DNA of 64,000 nucleotides from Limonium bicolor (GCA_023374045.1 CM041779.1:141195801-141259800), one strand, 5' to 3'; positions 9,483-22,634 are shown, numbered from the stretch's first letter. Program-made: numbers and translations. Notes: generated by a model from the sequence alone, not told the origin.

Positions 9483-10322
9483 CGGATGGTAGTGTAGAGG
9501 GTAGCACCCATCGCCATCTGGATGCGAAATAATAGTCCTCCCTGAAACTTCTCGATCTTTACGGTTTCTGAGTAATCCACACCGGGGATGAAGTCCAGTA
9601 GACCAATGAATCGAGCTAATACTCGTCCACGGTCAGACCTCCCTGGGTCAATGTTTCAAACTCATGGCGCTTCTTCTGTTTGAGGTGCGCGGGTAGTACT
9701 TCCCTCTTAGTAACTCAACAAAGGCAGCCCACGAAAAGTCGGGCGTAGCCAGGTGCTGGTCCTTGACCAACCTCCACCAAGTGCTGGCTGCATCCTTCAG
9801 GTGGAAAGCAGCAATAGCGACCCTCTTGTCGTCAGGTACTTGTAAAGCTTCAAATGCTTTCTCGTGTTCAACAATGTAACGCTCCAAAGCTACGGGGTCT
9901 GGTTCCCCTGAATATGTAGGTGGTCGGGTCTCCGTAACTGACTTCAGCCAGTTTGTTTCCCTGGGCTGTGGCGGGTGGGCTGGTGCTCCTCCTATCTGAG
10001 TACCCAGCTGTGCAAGAACGGCTGCAACCGTCTCAGTAACTCTGGAATGCCGGGGTCACCGCCTCTACCTCTTCCAGCACCACGCCCTCTAGTACCACCA
10101 GACATCTGTAGTACAGTATGTCACATAAATACTTGGTAAAATTACCGTACACAACCAATAGATATTAAGTTGCCTTAAAGGCTATCCTGTCACGCATTTT
10201 GCGTTTCTAGACACAATATCTCTTGAGACGAATCATCTCGTACCTCCTAAATGTTTCCCAATATTTCCCAAGTCCTAAGCTCACTGTCTTAACCTACTTT
10301 CTTGTCATCAGTGCGGTACTCC

Positions 10323-10334
10323 GCTCTGATACCA
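10323..10334 (-). promoter_or_regulatory. Primer binding site of E (initiator Met tRNA)
   Basis: TGGTATCAGAGC in sense is complementary to the 3' end of plant initiator tRNA-Met. It lies four bases from the LTR end and fixes the orientation of E. Confidence 0.9.
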
Positions 10335-10338
10335 CTTT

Positions 10339-13300
10339 TGTAACACCCCTCTCCATAATCACGATATAATCCCTCACGTAGCAATAAATTAAACGTCTCG
10401 CAGCGGAAAAATAAATAACAATTACAAAACTCACACGGGTGTCACCGGCCATTACTCGCCCATGCGAGCAACGTAGCCAAACCACATCCAACTTCCAAAA
10501 ATAAACAAACTGCTAACCGCAGTGATAACGAGAAACTCCTATACATCAAACTAAGTCCATAACCATAAACATTGACAAGTGAGCGTCTACCCAATCCTGA
10601 AAAATACATAACCTTACCATAAGGCCATACACCATCTTCATTACCATACAACATCTCCAACTACCCTGTTCCTGCTCTTCAGCTCCGACAATGATCAACA
10701 ACCTGAAATGGTGTAGTAGTCAGCGATAGACGCTGAGTATGCCGGGCCTGGACCCTAATGGTCACTTGTCATTTTAACCATCTTATTATTAGATTGGTTT
10801 TATGCTTTTCCTTTTTACAGTTATAATCAAAACTGAAGCATGAATGTATAATATACATAATCAACCATCCAAATATTCATAAACATTAATCATCCATCCA
10901 AACCAAAATTCATAGAATATTTCAAACAACATTTGTATATCGAACGTATCGAGCAATAACAACAATATTTGTACAATGTACAATCGCCGTCGTTCACCAT
11001 CCACTGTCAATTTATTTTAGTTTGGCTTTCAAGCCCCATCCATATGTACAATGTGCATTCGCCGTAGCGTACAGTTCCCATAGTTAATTTACCTTAGCCT
11101 TGTAGGCTCCTTCCAACCATGTTTAATTAATGTCAGTTGGGCGTCATGTTAGGACAACCCGATAACCTCACCATGGACAGTAGTCCCCCGTACACACAAA
11201 GGTGCTCATTTCGCCAGAGGTCCGGAGGCCCCTGACTCACTTATGTCTCGTACGACGTCCATAAAAAGGCCGTAGCCACCTGATCCACGAACCTATTTGG
11301 GCTCGTTGGATATAACCTGGAGCGGAATCCAATTAGGAAACCCCTCAGTGATCACAAATGGCGCAACCAAGTGGTTCGTAAACCACCGGGATTCCTCACC
11401 ACAATCTCATACCATCACTCTCATAATGTTTAAGATCTGCTCTTAGTCTTATGGAGAATATTTATTAACCAGCGGCCCAATGGGTCACGCATACCTAGAA
11501 GTCATCTAGGTGATATTTTGTTAGAGATCCATGCTCTAGAGACCGACAATGTCGTGACTCGTTCCTAAGTGTTTTACTTAGGTTACCATATCCCTAATAT
11601 TAATATCATGGTATTATATCAAGTAACCGTCATGTCATCACAACGCATATGTATGTTTATATAAGTCGATCTATAGTCGACGTAGTGTTAGTCCCGTAGG
11701 ACGCTCGTGCATAAATAATTAATGCAGTAGCACACAATCACATACATGCATCCACATATAACACACAAGTTATATCAACCAAATCCGAGCCCAAGGAGCA
11801 ACCTTAGGTCAACTCGGCAAACCCCTTTACACACCGTTCACCCTGATTGTATTACGCTGGAGTATGAATCAGCAAGATCCTACGCTCCGTATAGTCCGTT
11901 AGCTCGTCAAGCGTCCTTGTCAGAAGTACACTCTAAACGGTAATAAAACTATAAGTCAGTCTCCATGACTAACTACATCCGGTATTTCCGAATAATAAGC
12001 AACCCCGACAGTTCACCCCTGTTTTCTACAGTTGTTCGTTACGGGTTTCTCTAAAACAGTCGGTTTTGTTACTTAAAACGCGTACGTCAAAACTATCCCA
12101 ACTGTTAAGTTTTAATTCACTATTTCCTTTTAATCTTATCCACATCTAGTTTAGGTACGTAACCCATAGTTGCATGTATGCATGCATGATTATATTATAT
12201 TATATTCTTTTTCTTATTGTATCATTTATTTTATTGTATTGTCTTTCGTATTGTTTTATTTTCCCACCATCCTTCATAATTCGAATGTTGTATAATCCCT
12301 TATCTTTAGCAAATAATATTTGCTTCCAAAACTCATAACTTATAGTTCGTAACTATAATTATTATTATTTTTTTAAAAAAATAACCACCACCATTAAATC
12401 ATATGGTTTTCAACCAAAATATATATCCACCTTATATACATTATTCTTGTGTATGTATATATTTACCACGTAGGTAATTCCCATGAGTTCAATAAACTCT
12501 TATATTTTATGTTACTTTTATCATCTCCTATTAGATGGTTATTCCCATTAGTTGTATCATATTGTACAACTTATATTAAGATTATTATCCTAACATGAGT
12601 AACATTTTATGTTGTACATTTACAACTCCTAAGGTTTATTACATAAGTACCTTAGTTTATAAATCCCATTTATTTATAGTTTGTCACACTATTTTATGTG
12701 AGTACCCTTCCTTATATTAATTCCACCTGAACCACCTTAATACCATTTAATTGTCATAACATTTATAACATAGTAGACCGTAGTCTAAAATTCATTTTCC
12801 AACTCTTATTAATTCGGTATAGCCCTTGAATTTATTTAAATTCCCTTTTGACCACATAACATCATGTAATGTTATACCAAAATACTAATATCATTTGCTA
12901 TGATACTTTCATTTCCTTTAACCTATAACCTATAGTTTTTATACCAAACTATTGTGTATTGCCTCATAGGCATATATTAAACCTTATACTTTTCCTTAAA
13001 CCATAATTTCCTTTATTTACAAAATCACCCCTTTCTTTTACCATGTTATATTTCCATTCAATATAACATTTCTAACTTATAAAAGAGTATAACCTATGGT
13101 TATTTTTCATAAATTCCGAATAGACCTCAATATACATTTTATATTGTCATTAGGCCCAATTTATAACATATAGTTTGATAATATCATTAAAAATATATAT
13201 TATACATATATCTCATAAATACTCTTATATAATTCTAAAAATCTCCAAATTTTACCAAAGGGTTATAAATATCCTTATTAACCCATATACTCTTGGTATT

Positions 13301-15636
13301 TTACCATTCCACCATCTATATTTCTCCAAAGTGTCATAATGACATAATAATATATTATACATATATAGTTATTTTAATTCCAAAAACGACCCATTAAATT
13401 CCTAAAAATTCCTAATAGCCCATGGGTGTTTTAAAATACCATTGTACACCCTTTATTTTTGGTAATAACATATTTACCACATATGTTATAAAATATTACC
13501 ATTAAATACTTATCTTATTATAAGACCTTAAATAAGTTATCTAACTTATCTAATTTGGTCAAAACCTAGCATATGGTCAAGGTTGACCACCTTAATATTT
13601 CCTTGACCACCAATTCCTTATAATTACGGTTTTCACCCAAACTTTCTAGAAATCACCGTTTAACCCCAAAACTTTATAAAATCTTATAAACTTTATTTTA
13701 ACTCCTTTTTAACTCTAATTTTTGGCCTTATTATTCTAAAGCCCCCAAATTTAATTTAATTACACCTAATACCCCATTTATTTTTAGTAATGCATTTATA
13801 CTACTTAAACTTAATTAAAAGCTTGTAAATGCATAAATAAAATGGCCTAAGATACATGGCCTTATTACAAACATTTGCTCACAAAATAAATTACACATAA
13901 ATGTCCCAAAATACATATAAAATTTCGGCCTCACCACACACTTTCCATTTAATTACCAAACTTCCACATAATGTCTTAAATTTGACATTTATGTTACTTA
14001 ATCACTTAGATAAATTTACTAAGCCATTTCTTTAAACATTTTAAGGTCAAAAATGGCCTTATTACCATGTTCTCTCACGGCAATTAATATAGAAATATCT
14101 TAGAACATTTAACTTAGCAAGGTTAATGTTTAAGTGATTTATACCTTGATTTAGCTTGAATAATTCCTTGTTTGAATTCGGCCAGCCTTAGATAAAATTT
14201 CCAGAGCTTCTCTTGCATGTTTCAAACAGAAAACAAGGCCTAGTTAGTCTCCAAGAAAGATCTAACCACAAGGAGTAATTTAATGTAAGATTTAAGGCAA
14301 AAATCACCTTAAAAATGCAAGGGAAGTTCTAAGTGGTTTCAACCTGAACCAAACACACCACAAGGTGTTAGATCCACCATATTGACATAGGAAATAGTTA
14401 GATCTCGAAATGCTACCTTGTTGTTAGGTTTTACCTTGGAAAAATGCCTTAAAAGAGAGTATTTCTCTTGGATCTCGGTCACCCTTGCTCCAAATGGCTT
14501 ACCAACAGATTCCACATGAAAAGGAGAAGAAGATGAGGCTATGACAAAGTTTCACAGCCAAACTCGAAGGGAATCAAAAGTTATGAGCTTAAAGCACATT
14601 TTTACCTTAAAATGTAGATTTGAACAACCTTGGTCCCTCTACTGGTCTCAACCGAGTTTAGCTCTTGTTCTAACCTTAGAACACTGAGAATAAGCCATAG
14701 GAATTGTTGAGCCACGAAATTTAGGTGTGTGTAGAGAAGAGATGAAGAAAAAGTGCTAAAAATGACATTAAAACACTTACATTAGGAGCTTAGGAGTTAG
14801 ATCTGCCTTCCATGCTCAAGAACAAAGCTTGAGAGCTGCTAGGAAGGAGGAGAGCTCGGTTGGAGAGGCTGGGATCGGACAAGGAGGAAGGAGAAGGTGG
14901 GAAAGCTTGATTAATTTGAAAAAAGTAAAGTTACTATTGCAAATTGAACATTAGGTAATGATTTGTCTCCAAAATCATTGTATGCTGTCTCCTCACTTAT
15001 TGCAGCCGGCCTCCTTGGTCCAAATGGGTCAATTAATTGACCATTGACCATGCTTGGTCAATATTGACTCATGTGGGCCCCACTTTAGGGTTTTATTAAT
15101 ATTTTAATATTAAATTTGTAAAAATCTGTAAATTTCTGGAATTAAATTCCTAATATCATATAATATGGTATTTTATTATATTTAAAGGTATTTATAACCT
15201 TTTAGCCCATTTAAGACCAATTTAGAAGGCGATTACACAAAAACGTGCTTTAAGGAGTTTTAGTGCACATTTTGTGTCGCAAGGTGTTTCTGGGCTTGGT
15301 TTTCTTTGACAACGGTTTTGTTGTGTTCCCTACATGATATTTGATCATGTAATTCAATGTTATATCATTTAGAGGTCCTTTGATTTTTAAGGTTTTCCTA
15401 GAGCACAGTGTTGTCCAACGGTTATAATATGTTTAGTAGTATGTTAATATGCTTAGGACAAATTTTTAGGTCCTAAGAAGTTTATTTGGGTATTTATTTA
15501 CCCTTAACAGTCAAAGGGTGCAACATCTTGTTTTATGTTGACCACTGTTGTTCTCAGTTGACTTTTAAGGCATGTTTAGGCCTTAATTAATATGATTAAA
15601 TATTTAATCCATGCTTTAATAATTTGGGGTATTTCA
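10339..15636 (-). repeat. 5' LTR of element E (5.3 kb)
   Basis: On the plus strand it runs from TGTAACACCCC to GGGGTATTTCA; in sense it starts TGAAATACCCCAAAT and ends GTTACA. The ends match LTRs A, B, C, D and H. It is unusually long. The central 12180-14100 is very AT-rich and without genes; 14140-14900 has CT/GA-rich leader-like sequence with repeated AAGGTAAA or AAGGTAG sites (in sense). A 65-codon ORF at 11746 has no recognisable motif. It is inserted in the 3' LTR of G, and flanking TCATC at 15637 is the likely 5-bp target duplication, consistent with the intact G LTR around 24252 (ACATCATCTCC). Confidence 0.9.
10700..10736 (-). promoter_or_regulatory. Conserved hairpin and splice-acceptor-like site near the E LTR end
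   Basis: In sense, TCAGCG, a five-base loop and CGCTGA form a stem, followed 14 bases later by ACCATTTCAG/GT. Equivalent hairpin-then-CAG/GT sites lie 300-400 bp from the LTR end in A, B, C and D, with changed stem bases. Confidence 0.5.
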
Positions 15637-15685
15637 TCATCTCCCTGTTCGTTGACTCCAGACTTGCAATATTGATATGATGCGG

Positions 15686-15722
<37 letters not shown>

Positions 15723-15869
15723 TGTACCTGCAATTAACACAAAATGTTACTGTTTATATCAAAACATAAATTTAAGAAAAACATATGATAAGTGAGAAAT
15801 ATTATCCTGAAAGTAAGTAACTATAAGGCAGATTAAACCCTTAAATGTCTATGTATTTCTCACTTATCA
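15637..15869 (-). repeat. 3' LTR remnant of element G (U3 end)
   Basis: It matches 24252-24480 almost base for base, apart from a (TA)n length difference near 15688-15722. It ends CACTTATCA next to the polypurine tract of G. The rest of this LTR lies left of the window beyond E. Confidence 0.9.
15688..15722. repeat. (TA)n microsatellite
   Basis: An uninterrupted TA run followed by GTATATATAT. The partner LTR has a shorter, interrupted version at about 24309-24336, so the tract has changed length since G inserted. Confidence 0.85.
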
Positions 15870-17096
15870 AACTCCCCCACACTTATCTTTTGCTTGTCCT
15901 CAAGCAAATCTTTCTCACATAATGTTTAAACAAGTTAAACAGACAATAATCAAGTAAGGAGAGCACAGAAAAGGTAATTGCCAATCTTTTCAGATTTTAA
16001 AAGGGTACTAATAACATTAAATTTATTAGAAATATTTCTCTATTTCTGAGAATAACTCTGAAGTCCTACAAAAGAAAGAGAAGCAGTACCATGAGAATTC
16101 CGCTTTTAACCCTGAGCCAATCCACCATTTTCTTTCACATTTCCTTGAACGACAAGGGGCATGAAGTAAAATCTTATTCCATTATACCTTTCAATGCCAC
16201 ATTCTCATGATCCATAATGACGATTTTTTTTCATTTTTAGTACCGAATGCACAGATACTTCAATTTTAAAGTTTATTTTTCTTTTACCTCAGACTTTTCT
16301 CTCCACCCTTGTAGTGGTTTTGGGTCTACTATCCCAGATACCGAGTACCTTAGGTAGCCGGGTGATGAAGCACCCCTAAGAACTTAATAACCGAGTGGAC
16401 GAGGCCTGTTTAGGATCAGAATATGCCTGTTTGGATCAGAGGAGTACCTTGCCTTGTTCTTTTTCCACCATTTCATTCCAATTCAAATCCAGGCTCAAAA
16501 TCAAAACAAAATTCAAATGATAATTTCCTCAGAATTTTTTTGAGTAAGGAGCAGAGTGTTTTTTTTGTGTACCCTTTAAACCTGTTAATACCAGCATTAC
16601 TCCCTCTATGGCTCCTTCTTTGATTATTAATCACTTAACAAATTTAAACACAGTGTCGAAAAAGAAAACTTAAGAGCAAGCTTTTGATTATTATCTCTCC
16701 CCCACACTTGAACCAAAGCAATGCCCTCATTGCATAGAAAGAATTAAAATAACAGGGCATGCAAACTACCTGGGTAATGATCAAAAAGCATGGTAATAAG
16801 AGATATTTAAATTTAAAGAGCAAGGTATGGATAGTGTACTCCCTAGAGTTATGCAGAATATGTAGTATAGCTCCCCCACACTTGAGTTCAGCTGTAGAAT
16901 GACGATAGTTACCTGGAATAAATATTCTAAACAGCCAGAAGAACTCAAGTTAATTCTCCTCGTTCTCTCTTCTTTCTTTTTATTTCACTCTTTTTTTTGC
17001 ATAAATAAAATACAGAATATAAACACAATACAGATTAAAAAGATAGATAGTAGGGTGCCTCCTACCAAGCTGCCCATCTTTAAGGTCTTTGGCTAG
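15870..17096 (-). other. 3' untranslated region of G with three polypurine-type motifs
   Basis: No gene is seen; the ORFs at 16423 and 16899 are short and lack motifs. In sense, AAGTGTGGGGGAG-type purine tracts occur three times: at 16871-16883, 16697-16709 and, next to the LTR, 15872-15886. The sequence TTGAGGACAAGCAAAAG precedes the last. Athila elements often carry an env-like ORF here; none is visible. The right border is the post-integrase hairpin GTAGGAGGCACCCTAC near 17050-17066. Confidence 0.6.
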
Positions 17097-17111
17097 ACCG
17101 TACCTCAGTGA

Positions 17112-18489
17112 TTAAGTTGTAACTGGTTCTTTGAAAAGAAGCGCAGAAGCTTCTTCGTTATAACGTGTTTCCCATATATAACTTGATACGAGCTCCATTG
17201 ACTTTAAATGATCCCCTTCTTATTGTCCAATTCCACCGCTCCATAAAGGGGAGGATATTATTTTAAATGGTCCAGACCAGAAGGATTTTAACTTACCTGG
17301 GAAGAACTTAGTCTGGAATTATAAAGGAGGACATAATCTCCCACTTTGAAGTCTCGCTTGGCAATCATCTTATCGTGCCAACGCTTGGTCTTCTCCTTAT
17401 AAATCACTGCATTTTCATATGAGTTGTACCTTAGTTCTTCCAGTTCTGTCAACTGGAACTTTCTTTTTTCACCGGCTTGTTGTAGATCGAAGTTCAACAC
17501 CTTTAGAGCCCAATAAGATTTATGCTCTAATTCCACAGGCAGGTGACATGCCTTCCCAAAAACTAGTTTGTAGGGAGACACGCCGATAGGTGTTTTGAAG
17601 GCGGTACGGTACGCCCAGAGCGCATCATCCAATTTAATGGACCAATCCTTTCGAGAAGAGCTCACCGTCTTCTGTAGAATCCATTTTAGCTCTCTATTGT
17701 TATCTCTGCCTGACCATTCGTTTGAGGATGGTATGGTAGAGCAACCTTATGTCGGACTCCATTTTTTTCAGGAGAGCATCAAATTGGCGATTGCAGAAGT
17801 GAGATCCACCATCGCTGATGATTGCTCTTGGAACACCGAATCGAGAGAAAATGTCTTCTTATGAACTTCATCACAACTTTACCATCATTAGTAGAGCAAG
17901 CAAGGGCTTCCGCCCATTTAGAACATAATACTGCTACTAAGATGTACAAATTTCCAAAAGAATTTGGGAAGGGTCCCATAAAATCAATCCCCCAAACATC
18001 AAACAATTCGACTTCTAGCATATTGTTCAAGGGTAGTTCATTACGGCGAGAATATTACCTTGCCTTTGACACCGATCACAAGTAGATACAAAGGCATGAC
18101 AGTCTTGTGAAGGGTGTTCCAATAGAAACCGGATTCAAGTACCTTTGCAGCTGTACGGGTTGCACCGTGATGTCCGCCGGTTTCTCTAGAATGGCAATGG
18201 AGAAGAATATTTCTGATTCCGTCTCTGGGACACATCTTCTGATAATACCATCTGCACAGATTTTGAAAAGAAATGGATCATCCCATAAATAATGTTTGAC
18301 AATAGAAAAGAACCTTTTTCTCTGCTGATAAGTCATATCAGCTGGGATGATCTTTGTAGCCAGATAATTTGCAATATCGGCAAACCAAGGGTCTCTTGCC
18401 GTTTGAATTGTGAAAACTGCCTCGTCCGGGAAAAATTCATTGATGGGTCTCGTCTCTGGTCCCTCCATTCTTGATAAGTGGTCAGCCAC
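17112..18489 (-). pseudogene. pol: Integrase of G (Athila type), frameshifted
   Basis: The strand-transfer enzyme of G, in several frames. The zinc-binding region lies near 18300-18120 ([21 protein letters not shown], degraded further on). The core begins [13 protein letters not shown] near 18005, which carries the first catalytic Asp. The later core and C-terminal part at 17665-17288 read [17 protein letters not shown] and [15 protein letters not shown], hallmarks of Athila integrases. The tail continues in another frame to FKVNGARIKLYMG near 17200. Frameshifts separate at least four pieces, so no active enzyme can be made. It follows RNase H and precedes the 3' UTR. Confidence 0.85.
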
Positions 18490-19896
18490 GACATTCTGGA
18501 TACCTCTCTTATCCCTTATCTCGATGTCGAATTCTTAAGAGAAGTATCCATCTTATCAACCTTGGTTTTGCATCTGCTTTGGCAAATAAATACTTGAGGA
18601 GCAGAATGATCAGTATGAATAATGACCTTACTACCCAATAAATATGAACGGAATTTATCCAAAGCGAAACGACTGCCAGTAATTCTTTTTCGGTGGTGGC
18701 ATAATTTTTCTGAGCATCATTTAAAGTGCGGCTTGCATAATAAATTACTCTCAGAACCTTATCCAATTTCTGGCACAAAACAGCACCCACCGCATAATCA
18801 CTGGCGTCACACATAATTTCAAAAGGTTGTGACCAGTCGGGTGATACAACAATAGGAGCAGAGACAAGTTTTTCTTTCAACAAATTAAAAGCTGCTAAAC
18901 ATTCATCAGAAAAATGAAATTTAGCATCTTTTGTCAGTAAAGTGCAGAGAGGCTTAGAAATCTTGGAAAAGTTTTTAATGAATCGTCTGTAAAAACCTGC
19001 ATGTCCAAGAAAACTTCGGATACCTCTGACAGTAGTAGGAGGGGGAAGTTTTTCTATTACCTCAATTTTAGCGGGTCCACCTCAATACCTTTGGAAGACA
19101 CGTTATGTCCTAGCACGATCCCTTCACGAACCATGAAGTGACATTTTCCCAGTTCAGGACTAGATTTGTGTCTTCACACCTGGCCAAAATAAGATCAAGA
19201 TTCTCCAGGCAAGTATCAAATGTCGAACCAAAGACAGAGAAGTCATCCATAAAGACTTCTATACATTTTTCAATGTAATCCAGAAAATAGCCATCATGCA
19301 CCGTTGAAAAGTAGCTGTGCATTACATATCCAAACGGCATTCTTTTAAATAGGCTATGTTCCATAGGACAGGTAAAAGTAGTTTTAAATCCTATCTTCTG
19401 GAGCAATTGGGATCTAAAGTTATCCTAATAGCCATCTAGAAAACAATAAGTCCTGACCTGCTAACCTTTCCAGCATTTGGTCAATAAGGTAAGGGAATGA
19501 TCCTTACGTGTGGCAGTATTCAATTTCCTGTAGTCTATACAGACTCTCCAACCAGTAGGTGGTGCGTTGAGGAATCAACTCACCTTCTTCTCGTTGGGAA
19601 CTACAGTTATTCCTCCGCCCTTCTTGGGTACCACCTGCACTGGGCTTACCCATTTGCTGTCTGAAATTGGATATATGCCACTCCCATCTAGTTTTTAATT
19701 ACCTCTTTCTTGACCCCTCTTTAAGAACGGGTTGAGACGCCTCTGTGGTTGTGCTAAACCCTAAGTCATCTTCCATGTAAATTCGATGAGAGCACAGAGA
19801 TGGGCTTATACCTTTGATATCCGCTATTGACCAACCGATAGCGGTTTGATGACGACATAACACCCCTAAAAGTTGCTTCTCCTGCACATCTGTCAA
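18490..19896 (-). pseudogene. pol: Reverse transcriptase and RNase H of G, frameshifted
   Basis: The RT begins near 19896 with QLLGVLCRHQTAIGWSIADIKG, an Athila-type entry to the domain. The palm contains MPFGYVMHSYF and FMDDFSVFG (catalytic DD) near 19340-19230. RNase H at about 18840-18690 contains FEIMCDASDYAVGAVL (first catalytic Asp) and TTEKELLAVV (catalytic Glu). At least five frame changes split the gene, at about 19700, 19410, 19110, 18880 and 18640. [10 protein letters not shown] near 18489 marks the junction to integrase. The order PR-RT-RH-IN is the Ty3/gypsy order. Confidence 0.85.
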
Positions 19897-19897
19897 T

Positions 19898-20698
19898 TTA
19901 GAAGATAATACTGTAGATCAGTGGCTTTTTGAAAAGCCGTCTTATTTTAAATGAGGTTTTCATTTCGACTGTAGGTGCTTTTTCGATGGATGGCTTTGGT
20001 CTGTCTGCGTTTCTTTCTACTGGCTCGAATATTTGTTGGAAGGACTGGAAATATGGCTTATGTTTGTTTAACTCTTCAGCCATGAGAGTAATATCGGGAT
20101 TTTCATCTTCAGCTTCACAAGATGCCATAAGACATCTTTCCAAAATTGTTTCTTCATCTATGCTGAAGAACGTCTCCTGTACTAAAGAGTCAATAGTGTC
20201 AATAGAAAAACAATTTTTTGTATCAGAAGAATGCTTCATGTTCCGGGTCATGTCGAAAAGTACCTGCTCATCATGAAGTCTTAAAATTATTTTTCCTCCT
20301 TCAACATCAATTAATGTTCTCGCAGTTCTCATAAAAGGTCTACCTAAGATTAGTGGGACATCTTTATCTTCCTCAATGTCTATAACAATGAAATCAGCGG
20401 GGAAAATAAACTTGCCAACAGAAACCACTAAATCTTCAATTTTTCCTTCGTGGTGAATTATGGAACGATCAGCTAGTTGGAGCTGAACAGGAGTAGGAGA
20501 GCATTGACCTATGCCCAATTTCTTGAATATAGATAAAGGCATTAAGTTAATACTTGCGCCTAAATCGCATAACCCGTTACCACAATTTATGTCTTCAATT
20601 GCGCAAGGAATGATAGGGAGACCTGGATCTCCCAACTTCGGTGGTAGCTTCTTTAAGAGTACTGCAAAACTCTTTCGGTTAGTTTCACACCGTGTCAT
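19898..20698 (-). pseudogene. pro: Aspartic protease ORF of G
   Basis: A 266-codon open stretch. Near residue 45 is LCDLGASINLMP, the retropepsin active site in the DLGAS form typical of Athila. PLILGRPFMRTARTLIDV near residue 115 is the flap-side conserved block. The C-terminal 120 residues are acidic linker leading to RT. The ORF itself is intact but joins broken frames on both sides, so the element is defective. The start at 20698 is only the first Met in frame; in the family this region is part of a gag-pol polyprotein. Confidence 0.8.
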
Positions 20699-20808
20699 TA
20701 TCCTGTAAAGATCGCCTGTTAGACAAGATATCTTTCATAAATTTCGCATAAATAGGCATTTATGTTAAGGCATCAGAAAAAGGAATATTTAGTTAATTTC
20801 TTAAAATG

Positions 20809-22424
20809 TTAAAATTTTCCAAATTGGTCGTCCAAATTCTTTTTCTTTAATCTGTCAGGAAATGGGATCGGAATATCATATGAAACCTGTGACGGTTTAA
20901 TAGTAAGGGATGCAGGAGACTCCTTCTCCTTGGAAATTGTTACGTCTTCTTTGTCAGATTTTTGTTCATTAGATTTCTCCTCAGTTTCAGGGGCATCGGA
21001 TACCAGCTCTTTCCCGCTCCTTAGGGTTATTGATTTTGCATGCTCCCTGGGATTTGGATCCGTCTGGCTCGGGAGTGACCCTGCTGGTCTTTGAGCCAAC
21101 TATTGGGAAATCTGACCTATCTGTCTTTCTAAATTCGTGGTTATAGTAGCCTGATCAGCAACTTTGGCTTCTATCTCAGAAAATTTTGAATTTATCCCCT
21201 GACCTTGTTTCAGAAGCTGATTCATCATGCCTTTTAATTCGCCCATGTCTCCTTGTGAGTTGGTTGGCTGTTCCTGTTGCCGATTGTACTGCGGTTGTCG
21301 GTTTTGGTTGAAACCTTGGTTGCTCGACTGTGGGTCATAATTCCTCCATGGTTGTTGATTGCTCCTCCAATTGTTTTGGTTGTAGGAGTTCGGATAAGGA
21401 TTTGGTGGTCTGTTGTTAATCAGACTTACCTCCTCAAGGGTCCTGTTGCAACCTGAGCCATCACAGTCTGTGGTTTCATGAGCTCCTCCACAGTTTTCGC
21501 AACAGGGAGTCAGATATGGGGAAGTGGCTACTGTTTTCACAGCTTTTTGTTGTGGTTGACTAAGAGTTAGTTTCTCCACAACTTTTGTGAGTGCAGCTAG
21601 TTGAGCAGATACATGATCCTGCGGGGGAATACTGTAGATACCGGTTTCTTTCTTTACTTCACCTCTCCCCTTATTTTTACACCATTGTCTGGTGCTAGCG
21701 GTCATCTGGTCCAGTAGATCAACTGCTTCTTCTCCGGTAATTTTCATAAAATTTCCTTCAGATGAGGAACTTAGCAACAATTTGTTAGAATCATTTAAGC
21801 CTCTAAAGAATGATAAAACAAGCTCCTAGCTACTCATACCGTGATGTGGGCATAATATCTGTAACTCTTTGAATCTATCCCACGAATCATAGAGAGACTC
21901 ACCTGGTTCTTGACAGAAGTTTGTGATCTCAGCAATTTTCTCTCTTGTTTTGGATGGGGGATAGTATTTCGCCAGAAATTTGTTCGCTAATTCGGCCCAA
22001 CTGTGGATGCTGCTGGGTTGTAAACTTCTCAGCCACCTGGAGGCGCCATCTTTCAATGAATAGGGGAACAATTGCAGACGGATGCGTTCGTTCAGATTTC
22101 CTGTTTTGTTAAAAGTGTTACAAAATCAAGAAATGCAGATATATGGTGTGGAGCATCATCTGAATCTAGCCCGCTGTATTGGCCCTGGTGGTAGAGTGTG
22201 GTAATGAAACTGGTTTTGAATTCCCAGTCATCTAGTTCAGCCTGAGTGACCTGAGGAAGGACAATAGCAGAAGGCCTCCCTTCAACTGACGGTTGCTGGT
22301 ATTGGTAGAGAGTTTGTCGAGTTGCCATCTCTACACGTTGTTGTCGTCTTTCTCTGTGGAGAAGTCTTTCAATCTCAGGTTCAAAATCGTTTTGAGGACT
22401 ACCTGCAGATCGAGTACGACGCAT
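20809..22424 (-). pseudogene. gag: gag of G (Athila type), frameshifted
   Basis: It starts with MRRTRSAGSPQNDFEPEIE at 22424. The capsid domain contains LKDGASRWLRSLQP, FLAKYYPPSKT and ESLYDSWDRFKELQ (about 22050-21860). A single zinc knuckle, CENCGGAHETTDC, lies near 21480, followed by a Gln/Asn-rich stretch. ITLRSGKEL near 21020 is a hallmark of the Athila gag-protease linker. Frame changes near 22090, 21825-21780 and 21100 break the chain. The protein would form the capsid-like particle. gag follows a 395-bp leader after the primer site. Confidence 0.85.
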
Positions 22425-22455
22425 ATATAGAAATAACTAAAGTGTTAATGTTAGG

Positions 22456-22634
22456 AGTTAGTATACTGGAAATTTGAAGTTAGTAGTTAGTATACTGGAA
22501 ATTTGAAGTTAGTTACTGAAATTAAATGACAGAAACTTTAAATGACAGAAATTATAAGTTAGTAGTTAAGGACAGAAATTATAAGTTAGTAGTTAAGGAC
22601 AGAAATTATAAGTTAGTAGTTAAGGACAGAAATT
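22456..22634. repeat. Short tandem repeats in the G leader
   Basis: Two copies of a 28-bp unit with TAGTATACTGGAAATTTGAAG start at 22458, and three copies of a 27-bp unit with GACAGAAATTATAAGTTAG start at 22545. Both units contain AGTTAGTAGTTA, suggesting a common origin. They lie between the gag start and the primer site. Confidence 0.85.

Larger units (their letters stand above)
8716..10105 (-). pseudogene. gag: gag of element E (Tekay-like), frameshifted, with three intron-like segments
   Basis: This is the nucleocapsid/capsid polyprotein gene of E, read right to left. An ATG at 10105 opens a Gly/Arg-rich N terminus. The Retrotrans_gag region (about 9950-9500) contains STWWRLVKDQH and LLRGKYYPR, then GGLTVDEY and FIPGVDYSE. 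A Lys/Glu/Ser-rich linker follows, then paired zinc knuckles: CKRCGKDHPGVDC near 8925-8960 and CRYCHK...GHREFECW near 8860-8905. Single-base frameshifts break it near 10040, 9665, 9625 and 8885, and a TAG interrupts the linker, so it cannot be translated as one chain. Three AT-rich segments with GT...AG borders interrupt the frame (separate entries). gag follows the primer site at 10323. The paired knuckle is typical of Tekay/Del-type chromoviruses. Confidence 0.8.

Noticed and set aside
15870..17096. Env-like ORF expected after integrase in Athila elements
   Set aside because: Both strands show only short ORFs without signal peptide or transmembrane pattern; the region is noncoding here.
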